Counted from the stretch's first letter, positions 7,394 through 15,713 are shown. The stretch is DNA of 37,931 nucleotides from Bacteroidales bacterium UBA1711 (GCA_002317325.1 DCJB01000060.1:1-37931); one strand, 5' to 3'. Made by a program: numbers and translations. Notes: generated by a model not told the origin, from the sequence alone.

Positions 7394-7972
7394 ATGAAAA
7401 CGCTTGTCTTCGCCACCAACAACAAGCACAAGCTGCAAGAAGTCAGCGAAATGCTCAACAATACCGTCCAACTCAAGAGCCTCGCAGAGATGGGGCTGGC
7501 CGGCGACATACCCGAAACCGCCGACTCCCTCCGCGGCAACGCCCTGCAGAAGGCCCAGTGGGTGTGGCATCGCTGCGGCCTCGACTGCTTTGCCGACGAC
7601 ACCGGCCTCGAGGTCGACGCGCTCGGCGGCGCCCCAGGGGTCTTCAGCGCACGCTACGCCGGCGATCAGTGCTCTTTCGACGACAATATCAACAAGCTGC
7701 TCGCCGCTCTCGACGGCTGCGCCAACCGCCGCGCCTGCTTCCGCACCGTGGTCTGCCTCCTCGAAGGAGGCGCCCCGCGCTTCTTCGAGGGCCGCGTGGA
7801 CGGCGTCATCCTCTCCGAACGCTGCAGCCGGGGCGGCTTCGGCTACGACCCCGTCTTTATGCCCGACCGCTTCGCGGTGAGCTTCGCCGAAATGCCGCCC
7901 GAGGTCAAAAACCTCATCAGCCACCGCGGCCGGGCCGTCGCCCGCCTGGCCCAATACCTCAAGTCCTCCTAA
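7394..7972 (+). CDS. rdgB: XTP/dITP pyrophosphatase (RdgB/HAM1 family)
   Basis: A 192-aa nucleotide-pool sanitising enzyme that hydrolyses dITP, ITP and XTP to monophosphates and so keeps deaminated purines out of DNA and RNA. The N-terminus has the signature VFATNNKHKLQEV, the metal site appears as FADDTGLEVDAL, GVFSARYAG follows, and the base-binding end is GFGYDPVF followed by the SHRGRA motif. The length is normal. The ATG at 7394 matches the conserved start. The gene leads a plus-strand cluster (DUF151-UVR protein, purine nucleoside phosphorylase, HAD phosphatase) with a common purine/nucleotide theme. The promoter lies so close that the mRNA is likely leaderless. Confidence 0.96.
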   Translation: MKTLVFATNNKHKLQEVSEMLNNTVQLKSLAEMGLAGDIPETADSLRGNALQKAQWVWHRCGLDCFADDTGLEVDALGGAPGVFSARYAGDQCSFDDNINKLLAALDGCANRRACFRTVVCLLEGGAPRFFEGRVDGVILSERCSRGGFGYDPVFMPDRFAVSFAEMPPEVKNLISHRGRAVARLAQYLKSS

Positions 7973-7983
7973 CCAGCCCCGCC

Positions 7984-8559
7984 ATGGAATACACACCTGT
8001 CTATCCCCTGCAAATCACTAAGACCCTCTCGCTCAACGACGCTTTCATCCTCATCCTCGACGCGCCCGAGCGGGGCAGGCACATCCCAGTTCTCATCGGC
8101 GACGCCGAAGCCCAGGCGCTCATCATGGCCGTGGAACAGCGCAAGGCCAGCCGACCGCTCACCCACAACCTCCTCAACACCATCATGGAGGAATATCTGC
8201 TCTCCCTCCGCCGCGTGACCATCGACCGCTTCGAGGAAGGGGTCTTCTACGCCACCCTCACCATCAGCGACGGCTTCTCCGAAAAACTCATCGACAGCCG
8301 CACCAGCGACGCCCTCGTGCTGGCCGCCCTCCAGCAGTGCCCCGTGAGCATGAGCCTCGCCGTGCTGGAGGAGACTTCCATGGCCCCCGGCGCCCTCGAG
8401 GACAACCTGCCCAAACACGAAATGCCCCGCGTCACCCCGGCCGACGAAATCGAAGCCCTCGAAAACAAACTCCGCCAATGCGAAAAGGACGAAGACTACG
8501 AACAGGCCGCCGTGCTGCAGCAACAAATCGAACAACTGAAGAATGACCGACATCATTGA
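7984..8559 (+). CDS. Bifunctional nuclease family protein (DUF151) with C-terminal UVR motif
   Basis: A 191-aa protein. Residues 1-130 match the DUF151/BFN family (LTxTLSL, LPVLIGDAEA-like IPVLIGDAEAQAL, LTHNLL, SRTSDALVLA). A C-terminal UVR-type helical hairpin (about 152-186, IEALENKLRQCEKDEDYEQA) resembles the UvrB/UvrC interaction motif. BFN relatives in plants and a few bacteria have reported nuclease activity; in Bacteroidota the role is not established. It starts 11 bp after rdgB and overlaps the next gene by 17 bp, so all are likely cotranslated. The UVR tail suggests a link to DNA repair or to a protein partner, but this is inference. Confidence 0.86.
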   Translation: MEYTPVYPLQITKTLSLNDAFILILDAPERGRHIPVLIGDAEAQALIMAVEQRKASRPLTHNLLNTIMEEYLLSLRRVTIDRFEEGVFYATLTISDGFSEKLIDSRTSDALVLAALQQCPVSMSLAVLEETSMAPGALEDNLPKHEMPRVTPADEIEALENKLRQCEKDEDYEQAAVLQQQIEQLKNDRHH

Positions 8560-9361
8560 CCAAACCGCCGCCTTTCTGCGGCAGCGCCTCGGCAGCCGCC
8601 CCCTCCCCCTCGCCGCCGTCATCCTCGGCAGCGGCCTCGGCCCCCTGGCCGACCACATCGACGACCCCCTCGTCATCCCCTACCCCGACATACCGAACTT
8701 CCGACGCACCACCGCCATCGGGCACAAGGGCAACCTCATCTTCGGCTCTCTCGCCGGCCGCCCCGTCATGGCCATGCAGGGCCGCTTCCACTTCTACGAG
8801 GGCTGCTCTATGCTCGAGGTCACGTTCCCTGTCCGCGTCATGGCCGCGCTCGGCATCCGCACCCTCTTCGTGAGCAACGCCGCCGGCGCCCTCAACCCCT
8901 CCTACCGCGTGGGCGACCTCATGGTCATCTCCGACCACATCAGCTTCATGCCCAACCCGCTCATCGGCCCCAACTTCGACCGCTTCGGCCCTCGCTTCCC
9001 CGACATGACCACCGTCTATTCCCCGCGCCTCCGCGACGCCGCACTCCGCGCCGCCGCTTCGCTCGGACTCTCGCTCCGCCAGGGCGTTTATGTGGCCGAA
9101 ACAGGCCCCGCCTACGAAACCCCGTCCGAGTACCGTATGTTTGCCGCTCTCGGCGGCGACGCCGTGGGCATGTCCACCGTCCCAGAGGTCATCGTGGCAC
9201 GCCACTGCGGCATGGAGGTATTCGGCATCAGCGTCATCACCAACCAGTCCCACGACCTCGGCGACTCCTGCCTCAACGACGGCGACGACGTAATCCTCCA
9301 AGCCTCCCTCGCCGCCGAGAAGTTGACCGCCCTCTTCCGGCACATTTTCTCTGAACTATGA
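8543..9361 (+). CDS. Purine nucleoside phosphorylase (PNP/MTAP family)
   Basis: A 272-aa enzyme that phosphorolyses purine nucleosides to base and ribose-1-phosphate for salvage. The glycine-rich phosphate loop is VILGSGLGPLAD, followed by GHKGNLIFG, the signature MQGRFHFYEG, and the base-pocket segments VSNAAGALNP, ETGPAYETPSEYRM and VGMSTVPEV, ending with ITNQSHDL. These mark the trimeric PNP class with inosine/guanosine preference. It overlaps the DUF151 gene by 17 bp and shares ATGA with the HAD gene downstream. Size and motifs are complete. The gene symbol is left blank because several names are used for this family. Confidence 0.94.
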   Translation: MTDIIDQTAAFLRQRLGSRPLPLAAVILGSGLGPLADHIDDPLVIPYPDIPNFRRTTAIGHKGNLIFGSLAGRPVMAMQGRFHFYEGCSMLEVTFPVRVMAALGIRTLFVSNAAGALNPSYRVGDLMVISDHISFMPNPLIGPNFDRFGPRFPDMTTVYSPRLRDAALRAAASLGLSLRQGVYVAETGPAYETPSEYRMFAALGGDAVGMSTVPEVIVARHCGMEVFGISVITNQSHDLGDSCLNDGDDVILQASLAAEKLTALFRHIFSEL

Positions 9362-10134
9362 TCAAGGCGGCTTTCTTCGACATCGACGGCACCCTCCTCA
9401 GCTTCTCTTCCCACAGCGTCTCGCCCGGCACCGTCCGCGCCTTCCGCGCGCTCCGCCGGCGCGGCGTGGCCACCTTCATCTCTTCCGGCCGCCCCAAGGT
9501 GCTGATTCCGCCCATGCCCCTGGCATTCGACGGCTATGTCACCATGAACGGCGGCTACTGCTTCATGGACGACCGCGTGCTGCTCCGCAACCCCATCCCT
9601 CAGCCCCAAACCGACCGCTGGCTCGCCTACGCACGGCAGAACAACCTCTGCACCATGATTTTCACCGAACACGATATGTTCGTCAACTCCTGCTCCGACC
9701 CGTCCGCCGTCGCCATCCGCAACGAACTGGAGTTCCAAATGCCTCCTCTCCTGCCCATCGATCAGATGATGGGGCGCGAGACATTCCAGATCATAGCCGT
9801 CATGCCCGCCTCCCGCGACGCCGAGGTGCTCGCACTCCTGCCCCAGTGCCGCCTCCCACGCTGGCACCCACGCTTCAGCGACCTCATCAACGCCGACAAC
9901 AGCAAGGCCGCCGGAATCGACTGCCTTATCCGCTCCTTGGCCATCCGCCCCGACGAGTGCATCGCCTTCGGCGACGGCGGCAACGACGTGGAAATGCTCG
10001 ACTTCTGCGGCATCGGCGTCGCCATGGGCAACGCCGCCGACAGCGTGAAGGCCCGCGCCGACTACGTCACTTCCTCCGTTGACGACGAAGGCATCGAACG
10101 CGCGCTCCTCGCGCTCGGCATCATCGCCTACTGA
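9358..10134 (+). CDS. HAD-superfamily hydrolase, Cof type
   Basis: A 258-aa phosphatase of the HAD superfamily, IIB (Cof) class. Motif I is FDIDGTLL with the nucleophilic Asp, motif II is FISSGRPKV, and motif IV is AFGDGGNDVEML, with the C2 cap between about residues 80 and 180. Cof-type enzymes remove phosphate from sugar phosphates or pyridoxal phosphate; the substrate here is unknown. It starts with the ATGA overlap of the PNP gene, so it is translated from the same transcript and may act on a nucleotide or sugar phosphate, though this is only suggested by position. It ends 23 bp from the convergent nucleoid-protein gene, with no terminator visible in that gap. Confidence 0.9.
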   Translation: MIKAAFFDIDGTLLSFSSHSVSPGTVRAFRALRRRGVATFISSGRPKVLIPPMPLAFDGYVTMNGGYCFMDDRVLLRNPIPQPQTDRWLAYARQNNLCTMIFTEHDMFVNSCSDPSAVAIRNELEFQMPPLLPIDQMMGRETFQIIAVMPASRDAEVLALLPQCRLPRWHPRFSDLINADNSKAAGIDCLIRSLAIRPDECIAFGDGGNDVEMLDFCGIGVAMGNAADSVKARADYVTSSVDDEGIERALLALGIIAY

Positions 10135-10157
10135 TACCGCTCGCCCACGGCCGCGCC

Positions 10158-11255
10158 TCAGCTTTCTTCTTTGTAATAGACTTTGTAGTACTTCCCCTTC
10201 TCGTCTTCGCCCTGCTCTATCAGGTCGCGGTCCCCGTGGACATAGATGTGGAAGTTGCGGTCCAGCTTGATCACCCCTTTGTAGGCCCGCGACTGCTTCT
10301 TCACCGCGCTCTCGCTTATGTCGTAGCTGTCGGGCAGCTGCACGTCGTAGTCCTCCTGAAACTGCTTGCGATACTGCTGGAAACTGTCTATCACCTCGGG
10401 CTGGGCTATCACCTCCTCGGCAAAGGTCTGCAGGTCGAAGTTGTCGTTCTGCTTGAAATAGTTGCTGCAGCGGTTCAGCATATCGGCCTGATCGGCGCGG
10501 CTCACGCCGTCAAACTGCTGGGGCAGCTCGTCGGTCACAAACTTCTTGTAGGCCTGCATCTCGGTGTGGGTGTTGAAGTACTCGTCCTCCCTCGGCCTTA
10601 TCTCGAGGAAGGCATCTCGCCAGTATTGCGCCTCGCGGCTGCTCTTGGAGGCCTCCGCCACCGCCACCACAAACCCCTTCTCCTCCTCGGCACGGAAGAC
10701 GATGGCGCCCTTGTCCAAACGGTCGGCGGCTATGCCCTCCGCCATGCGCAGGGCGTACTGCCCCTCTATGGCGCCAGTTTCGGCAGCAGTAACGGCAGCG
10801 CCGCCGCCGCCGGACGCCTCCTCGTCGCCCACCACCTGCAAAAACGGGTCGCGCCCCTCGCACTTGAAGATTCCCACGGCCTCGACCCGCTCGCCCTCAA
10901 ATAGGCAGCCGTCGAAGTAGGCCACCATCAGGTCGCCCCCCCGCAGGTCGGGGTGCGCCGTGGCCTCGTAGAGGCGGCGCGCAATGCGGCGCGACTCCTC
11001 CACCAGCCGCTCGGGGTCGGCAAAAATGTCGGCGCAGCAGCGGTAGAGGTCGTTAGTCTCCACCCCCTCGTCGGCATTGAAGCGGTAGTACTCCTCTCCC
11101 TTGAAGGGCGAGACAAAGAGGCGGACCAGCAGGTCCTGCAGCCGCTCGTCTAAGCGGAGCGGCCGACCCGAGAGGACATAGCCCTCCTCGGCAGCGCTGT
11201 TGCCCACACGGTGGAGGACCGCAGCGCGAAGCGCTTTTGAATCAAAATCAGGCAT
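10158..11255 (-). CDS. Nucleoid-associated protein (NdpA/YejK family)
   Basis: A 365-aa protein resembling the 37-kDa nucleoid-associated family in Bacteroidota. Recognisable parts are AVLHRVGN near the N-terminus, the phrase LFVSPFKGEEYYRF, a SRRIARRLYEATAHPDLRGGDLMVAYF core, and a C-terminal SYDISESAVKKQSRAYKGVIKLD with FHIYVHGD. The E. coli relative YejK is found with nucleoid DNA, but a biochemical activity is not known. The start is the ATG at 11255, directly before the MPDFDSKALRAAVLHRV segment that fits the family N-terminus. It is 70 bp after the fucosidase gene on the same strand. A Gly/Ala-rich insertion (about residues 175-192) breaks the domain and is probably a loop. Confidence 0.83.
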   Translation of the reverse strand: MPDFDSKALRAAVLHRVGNSAAEEGYVLSGRPLRLDERLQDLLVRLFVSPFKGEEYYRFNADEGVETNDLYRCCADIFADPERLVEESRRIARRLYEATAHPDLRGGDLMVAYFDGCLFEGERVEAVGIFKCEGRDPFLQVVGDEEASGGGGAAVTAAETGAIEGQYALRMAEGIAADRLDKGAIVFRAEEEKGFVVAVAEASKSSREAQYWRDAFLEIRPREDEYFNTHTEMQAYKKFVTDELPQQFDGVSRADQADMLNRCSNYFKQNDNFDLQTFAEEVIAQPEVIDSFQQYRKQFQEDYDVQLPDSYDISESAVKKQSRAYKGVIKLDRNFHIYVHGDRDLIEQGEDEKGKYYKVYYKEES

Positions 11256-11325
11256 AGATACGATAATTATGCGTCGCCTTTTCAGCTGCCCGACGCCAAT
11301 ACTTCCCCATCCCAAGACAAACGGC

Positions 11326-12759
11326 TCACCGCGCCAAGCCTTCGAGACGGAACACCCACGCGCTCTTGCAGGCCAGCAGGTCGGCGTGGGTGAGGCTGCC
11401 CACATAGATGGTCAGCCGCCCCCCAAGATAGAACCACCGCAGGTCCCGCCCGCAGCCCAAGAGCGTCACTTTCATGCCCGCCGGCGGCCGCGGCACATCG
11501 GTGAGCACCACCGCGCGCTCGGGCACCCGGGTGGCTATGGCGTAGAGGTTGCCCCCACGCTTGGTGTAGAACAGCGCGCTGTCAGCTTCGCACTGCTTGG
11601 CCCACGGTCGAGAAGCATAGATGGCCTCGCCGTTGACTCGCAGCCAGTTGCCTAAGTCGATGAGACGCTCCTGCTGCAGCATCGGTATGGTGCCGTCGGC
11701 CTCGGGCCCCACGTTCAGCGTCATGCCGCCCCCGGCCGCCACAAGGCGCACGAAGTGGCGTATCAGCGAGTCGCTGGTCAGATAGTTCTCCAACGGCTCG
11801 TTGCGGTTGAGCCCGAAGGAACGGCCTATGCCGCGGCACTCGGCCCACGGCCGCACCGTGTCGTCGGGCGCCCGCTGGTATTCGGGCGTGAGGTAGCCGT
11901 GCAGCACCCGCCCCTTGTCCGACCCCCAGCGGTTGTTCACCACCGCCTCGGGCCCCACGGTGTTGTAGTACCACGCTATCAGCTCCTCGGCACGAAACTG
12001 CTCGGGCGTGTTCTGCCACTCGCCGTCGGTGAACAGCACGCTGGGACGGTATTTGGTGACCAGCTCTTTGAATTGGGGCGCCATGTAGTTGTCAACGTAG
12101 TCGCCTATCAGGCTGTCGGGGTCCTGCATCCACACGTGGCGGCTGTTGGTCCACTCGGTGAGCGAATAGTACAGCCCCATCTTCAGCCCGCGCGCCCGCA
12201 CCGCCTCCGTGAGGTCGCCCACTATGTCGCGCCGCGGCCCCGTCACCACACTGTTCCAGCTCGGCTGGTAGCGGCTCTTCCACAGGCAGTAGCCGTCGTG
12301 GTGCTTGCTCACCAACAGCACATACCGCGCACCCGACTGCTCAAACAGCTCCGCCCACTGGGCGGGATTCCAATGCTCGGCATTCCACAGGCACGGCAAC
12401 AGGGTGTAAAGGTCCGTGAGCGACGGCTTCTGCTTCATCCCTCGCAGGTTGGTGAGCCGCCCGCTCCACTGGTCGCCCAACAGCGAACCCCACATCCGCT
12501 CTATCTTCAGCATCTCCTCCGCACGCACCGTGTCGCCTGTCATCAGCCCCCGGTAGAACCACTCGGCATACTGGTCGCGCCCCGAAAACGAGGGCACCGA
12601 ATAAAGCCCCCAATGCACAAATATGCCCAGTTTCGCGTCGCGAAACCACTGCGGATAGCCCCGCCGATTGAGCGACTCCCACGTGGGCTGCACTTCCTGG
12701 CCACGGACCAAATATCCGCCTATCATCAGCAATACCAATGCAAGAGCAATTCTCTTCAT
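11326..12759 (-). CDS. Secreted alpha-L-fucosidase, glycoside hydrolase family 29
   Basis: A 477-aa exo-alpha-L-fucosidase that removes terminal fucose from glycans such as mucin or milk oligosaccharides. A signal peptide is seen at 1-20 (hydrophobic ALALVLLMIGG). The catalytic TIM barrel begins at PQWFRDAKLGIFVHWGLYSVP, with VLLVSKHHDGYCLW, MGLYYSLTEW and VLFTDGEW; Asp245 is the expected nucleophile. LNVGPEADGTIP near 400 is a GH29 hallmark. The ATG at 12759 is 26 bases after a TTTG-N19-TACTTTTG promoter. No SusC/SusD pair is adjacent, so this is not part of an obvious polysaccharide utilisation locus in the window. Protein location (periplasm or cell surface) is inferred. Confidence 0.94.
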   Translation of the reverse strand: MKRIALALVLLMIGGYLVRGQEVQPTWESLNRRGYPQWFRDAKLGIFVHWGLYSVPSFSGRDQYAEWFYRGLMTGDTVRAEEMLKIERMWGSLLGDQWSGRLTNLRGMKQKPSLTDLYTLLPCLWNAEHWNPAQWAELFEQSGARYVLLVSKHHDGYCLWKSRYQPSWNSVVTGPRRDIVGDLTEAVRARGLKMGLYYSLTEWTNSRHVWMQDPDSLIGDYVDNYMAPQFKELVTKYRPSVLFTDGEWQNTPEQFRAEELIAWYYNTVGPEAVVNNRWGSDKGRVLHGYLTPEYQRAPDDTVRPWAECRGIGRSFGLNRNEPLENYLTSDSLIRHFVRLVAAGGGMTLNVGPEADGTIPMLQQERLIDLGNWLRVNGEAIYASRPWAKQCEADSALFYTKRGGNLYAIATRVPERAVVLTDVPRPPAGMKVTLLGCGRDLRWFYLGGRLTIYVGSLTHADLLACKSAWVFRLEGLAR

Positions 12760-12785
12760 AGCAGAAAACGTTAGTTTTGAATCTG

Positions 12786-12816
12786 CAAAAGTACGAAAAA
12801 AAATCCAAACCGCAAA
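12786..12816 (-). promoter_or_regulatory. Promoter of the GH29 fucosidase
   Basis: Reading on the minus strand, a -33 TTTG (12813-12816) and a -7 TACTTTTG (12786-12793) are separated by 19 bp, the usual Bacteroidota spacing. The fucosidase ATG is 26 bases downstream. Confidence 0.8.
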
Positions 12817-13419
12817 ACACCCGGCCCTCCAAGAAACTTGATGAGGTTCTCGATGAATCCCCTGCCTGCGGGACAGCCGCCGCCGCGCGCCGCTCCCGCC
12901 AATTCGGACCCGCCCTGCGCACAAAAAAAAGCCTCGCTGACGAAAAAAAAAAGCCCCGCCCGCACAATAAACCCGCCCATGCCCCGTTATTTCTGTTAGA
13001 AGGTTGCGTTCCTCTCCCGCACCAAACCGTCACGAAAAAAGGGCGGCGGGTGAGTAGGAAAAAAAAAGCAAGAACCACCAAAAGAACAGACAAAGGCTGG
13101 AATAACCGAAGAATACAGGTAATGGGCAGGTAAGGGGGACACCATTTGTGATTTTTACTCATAATAAAGGAATTGGTTAATACAGAATAGCCCCCTCCTG
13201 CCCTTTCCTTTTCACCTTGCCACGCTCCACTCAAGCCCCCGATTTGCTCATGCCACACTCCATCACCACCCGCCAATTCCTCTGCGGACAGACCCAGTGG
13301 GAGCAGGTCTGCCCCTTCCCGAAACCCAACCTTCCCCACCTGCTCCCCTTTCGGTTCGCCCTCAGTTCCCTCCGCAACCAGCCCCCCGCAACCACCCCAC
13401 TCCATCAATGCTCCCCCTC
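12817..13419. other. 660-bp gene-poor gap at the left border of the hsdS-fic island
   Basis: No supported gene is seen between the fucosidase promoter and hsdS. The left half carries several A-runs preceded by ACG (around 12795, 12940 and 13030). Around 13140-13190 the composition becomes AT-rich (TTTGTGATTTTTACTCATAATAAAGG), which could hold an hsdS promoter, although no TAnnTTTG is present. The last 220 bp (13200-13419) are C-rich and open in several frames, but none resembles a known protein. It may be decayed coding sequence or the join of foreign DNA to the host chromosome. Confidence 0.5.
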
Positions 13420-14511
13420 ATGAACCACAACTGGGAATACAAAAAGTTGGGAGAAGTGTGCAACATCTATCAGCCGAAAACCATTTCTACGAATATGCTT
13501 GTAGAAGATGGTGCCTACCTCGTATATGGTGCCAATGGAGTAATTGGTAGGTTTGACCAATATAACCACAAAGAAAGAGAACTACTAATGACCTGCCGTG
13601 GTGCAACTTGCGGTGAAATAACCATATCGGAACCTTATTCGTGGATAAACGGCAATGCGATGGTAATCCATCCAACAGATGGTAGTACCCATGTGGATTT
13701 CTTAAAGTATCAACTTCGAGCGGTTGATTTGTCTTGCGTAATTACAGGTGCTGCACAACCTCAAATAACAAGACAATCCCTTTTCCCTTTGTTTATAACC
13801 GTGCCGCCCCTTGCAATACAAGATCAGATAGTCATGGAGTTGGACAGGATTTGTGAGATTATCGAAAAGAAAAAACAGCAAATAAAGGAACTCAACACCC
13901 TCGCCCAATCCCTCTTCTACGAAATGTTCGGCGACCCCGTCACAAACAATAAAGGCTGGGATGTGAAACGACTAGATGAGGTTGGCGAGATTGTAACTGG
14001 TTCTACTCCATCAACTGCTGACAGCACTAATTGGGATGGTACAATCAATTGGGTAACACCAGCCGAACTGAACTCCCAGCTGTATTACGGGGAGACGCAG
14101 CGCAAACTGACAACGAAAGGAGCTAAAGGCTTGACTGTAATGCCTTGCGGTACCGTCCTACTCTCGTCAAGAGCCCCAATAGGAAAGTTGGCCATTTCCG
14201 CACAACCTATGTGTTGTAATCAAGGTTTCAAGAACATTGTCTGCCGGAAGTCTATCAATAACCTGTTCTTATACTTCTACCTTCTGCTTACGATGGACCG
14301 TATCAAGGAAATGGGAATTGGTGCAACCTTCAAAGAAGTGTCGAAGAGAGCAATTTCCGCATACCAAACAATCGTCCCTCCCCTCCCCCTCCAGCAATCC
14401 TTTGCCAAGAAGATTGAAGCAATAGAGAGACAAAAAGAACTCATAAACCAGTCCATCAAGGAGACTCAAACACTGTTCGATTCAAGAATGGAACACTACT
14501 TCGGAAACTAA
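13420..14511 (+). CDS. hsdS: Type I restriction-modification specificity subunit, orphan
   Basis: A 363-aa HsdS protein that would give sequence recognition to a type I methyltransferase/restriction enzyme. It shows the expected two-fold plan: target-recognition domain 1 (about 1-135, starting NWEYKKLGEV), a central helix (about 136-172, LDRICEIIEKKKQQI and LAQSLFYEMFGDP), target-recognition domain 2 (about 178-320, starting GWDVKRLDEV, with GAKGLTV and LLSSRAPIG), and a C-terminal helix (ERQKELINQSI). No hsdM or hsdR is in the window, so its partners are elsewhere or lost. The ATG at 13420 is chosen because it begins right before the first domain; an ATG at 13408 is possible. The gene is lower in GC than its neighbours, which suggests transfer. 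It is followed after 6 bp by a Fic gene. Confidence 0.9.
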   Translation: MNHNWEYKKLGEVCNIYQPKTISTNMLVEDGAYLVYGANGVIGRFDQYNHKERELLMTCRGATCGEITISEPYSWINGNAMVIHPTDGSTHVDFLKYQLRAVDLSCVITGAAQPQITRQSLFPLFITVPPLAIQDQIVMELDRICEIIEKKKQQIKELNTLAQSLFYEMFGDPVTNNKGWDVKRLDEVGEIVTGSTPSTADSTNWDGTINWVTPAELNSQLYYGETQRKLTTKGAKGLTVMPCGTVLLSSRAPIGKLAISAQPMCCNQGFKNIVCRKSINNLFLYFYLLLTMDRIKEMGIGATFKEVSKRAISAYQTIVPPLPLQQSFAKKIEAIERQKELINQSIKETQTLFDSRMEHYFGN

Positions 14512-14517
14512 AAAACC

Positions 14518-15648
14518 ATGTACCAACCCCCTTTCACCATCTCCTCTGAAATTGTGAACCTGATTGCCGAAATATCGGCTCAGATTGAACGCTACGCCAT
14601 CCGGCTGGAACAGGTTGACGCACTGAGTCTCCGCAAAGCCAACCGCATCAAAACCATCCACAGCTCTCTCGCCATCGAGGGCAACCAAATGACAGAAAGC
14701 CAAGTTCGCGATATCATCAACGGCAAAGTGGTGGTGGCACCCATCCGAGAAGTACAAGAAGTGAAAAACGCCATCCGCACCTACGAACTGTTCCCCTCCC
14801 TCGACCCCTTCAAAATAAAAGACCTGCTGAAAGCTCACGGAGTAATGATGGAAGCACTGACAGACGACGCAGGACGCTTCCGCTCCTGCGGAGTGGGAGT
14901 ATTCGGCCAAAACGAGTGCGAACACGTGGCCCCGCCCTACCACCGCGTGCCAGAACTTATGGACAACCTCTTCGAGTGGCTGAAAAAATCAAAAGACCAC
15001 CTGCTCATCCGCAGCTGCGTGTTCCACTTCGAGTTCGAATTCATCCACCCGTTCAGCGACGGCAACGGCCGCACAGGGAGACTGTGGCAGTCACTCATCC
15101 TCTCCAAACTGCACCCCCTCTTCGCCCACCTGCCCGTCGAAAACATGGTCTTCGCCAACCAACAAGCCTACTACGACGCCATCGCACAAAGCACCGGCGA
15201 CAGCCGCCCCTTCATCGAATTCATGCTGGGCGAAATCTATAAAACCCTCAAACAGCACCAAGGTGAAGAGATCGCTAATGTCGGTAATAATGTCGGTATA
15301 AATGTCGGTAATAATGTCGGTATATCTGACGAATGTAATCAATGTGATTATAAGCCTGTTTCAGAAAATATTGTCGGTAATAATGTCGGTATAAATGTCG
15401 GTAATAATGTCGGTATAAATGTCGGTAATAATGTCGGTATGAATTTGGGGGTTGGTATTAGGAGCAACGAGTTCAAGATTATCTCCATGATTATCTCCGC
15501 TCCCCACATTACGGTGGCCGATATGGCCGAGGTGCTGGGTCTGACCAAGAGGCAGTGCGAGAGGATTGTGTCCCAGCTGAGGAACGAGGACCGCATAAGG
15601 AGGGTCGGAGGCAACCGCGGCGGCCACTGGGAGGTGGTGAACCGCTGA
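14518..15648 (+). CDS. Class II Fic-domain protein with NVG repeats and winged-helix tail
   Basis: A 376-aa protein of the Fic family, enzymes that usually transfer AMP from ATP to hydroxyl side chains of target proteins. The inhibitory helix SSLAIEGNQ (49-57, Glu54) lies before the Fic core, as in class II self-inhibited members. The catalytic loop is HPFSDGNGRTGR (177-188) with His177. Residues 254-269 and 285-314 are tandem NVGN/NVGI tetrapeptides, separated by a short segment with a CNQC pair. Residues about 318-370 look like a winged-helix DNA-binding domain (TVADMAEVLGLTKRQCERIVSQL, ending GHWEVV). Such architecture suggests a transcription-linked or toxin-like regulator. The gene follows hsdS by 6 bp; fic genes are often found inside type I restriction loci. 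Targets are unknown. Confidence 0.93.
   Translation: MYQPPFTISSEIVNLIAEISAQIERYAIRLEQVDALSLRKANRIKTIHSSLAIEGNQMTESQVRDIINGKVVVAPIREVQEVKNAIRTYELFPSLDPFKIKDLLKAHGVMMEALTDDAGRFRSCGVGVFGQNECEHVAPPYHRVPELMDNLFEWLKKSKDHLLIRSCVFHFEFEFIHPFSDGNGRTGRLWQSLILSKLHPLFAHLPVENMVFANQQAYYDAIAQSTGDSRPFIEFMLGEIYKTLKQHQGEEIANVGNNVGINVGNNVGISDECNQCDYKPVSENIVGNNVGINVGNNVGINVGNNVGMNLGVGIRSNEFKIISMIISAPHITVADMAEVLGLTKRQCERIVSQLRNEDRIRRVGGNRGGHWEVVNR
15277..15460 (+). repeat. 12-bp tandem repeats inside the fic gene
   Basis: Two blocks (15277-15324 and 15371-15440, decaying to 15460) are built from alternating units GTCGGTAATAAT and GTCGGTATAAAT. Ten clear GTCGGT copies are visible. All units are multiples of 3, so changes in copy number would alter protein length without a frameshift. 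The linker between the blocks (15325-15370) contains related AATGTAATCAATGTGAT sequence. Confidence 0.9.
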
Positions 15649-15713
15649 GGCAACGTGGAACTCCGCCCGCCTAAACAACAATTTTAAGATGGCGCCGTGT
15701 CGCTTTTTTTTCG

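Noticed and set aside
5960..7972. A very long plus-strand reading (670 codons) that ends with RdgB
   Set aside because: Only the last 192 residues are RdgB. The upstream part is antisense to the GWxTD gene and has no family resemblance; the promoter and ATG at 7380-7394 set the true start.
13217..13423. A possible small protein before hsdS
   Set aside because: The frame is C-rich and proline-rich with no family similarity, and other frames in the same stretch are equally open. It is reported only as gap sequence.
15277..15440. A CRISPR-like array in the repeats of the fic gene
   Set aside because: Units are 12 bp without spacers, lie inside a reading frame, and encode NVGN/NVGI; they are not a CRISPR.
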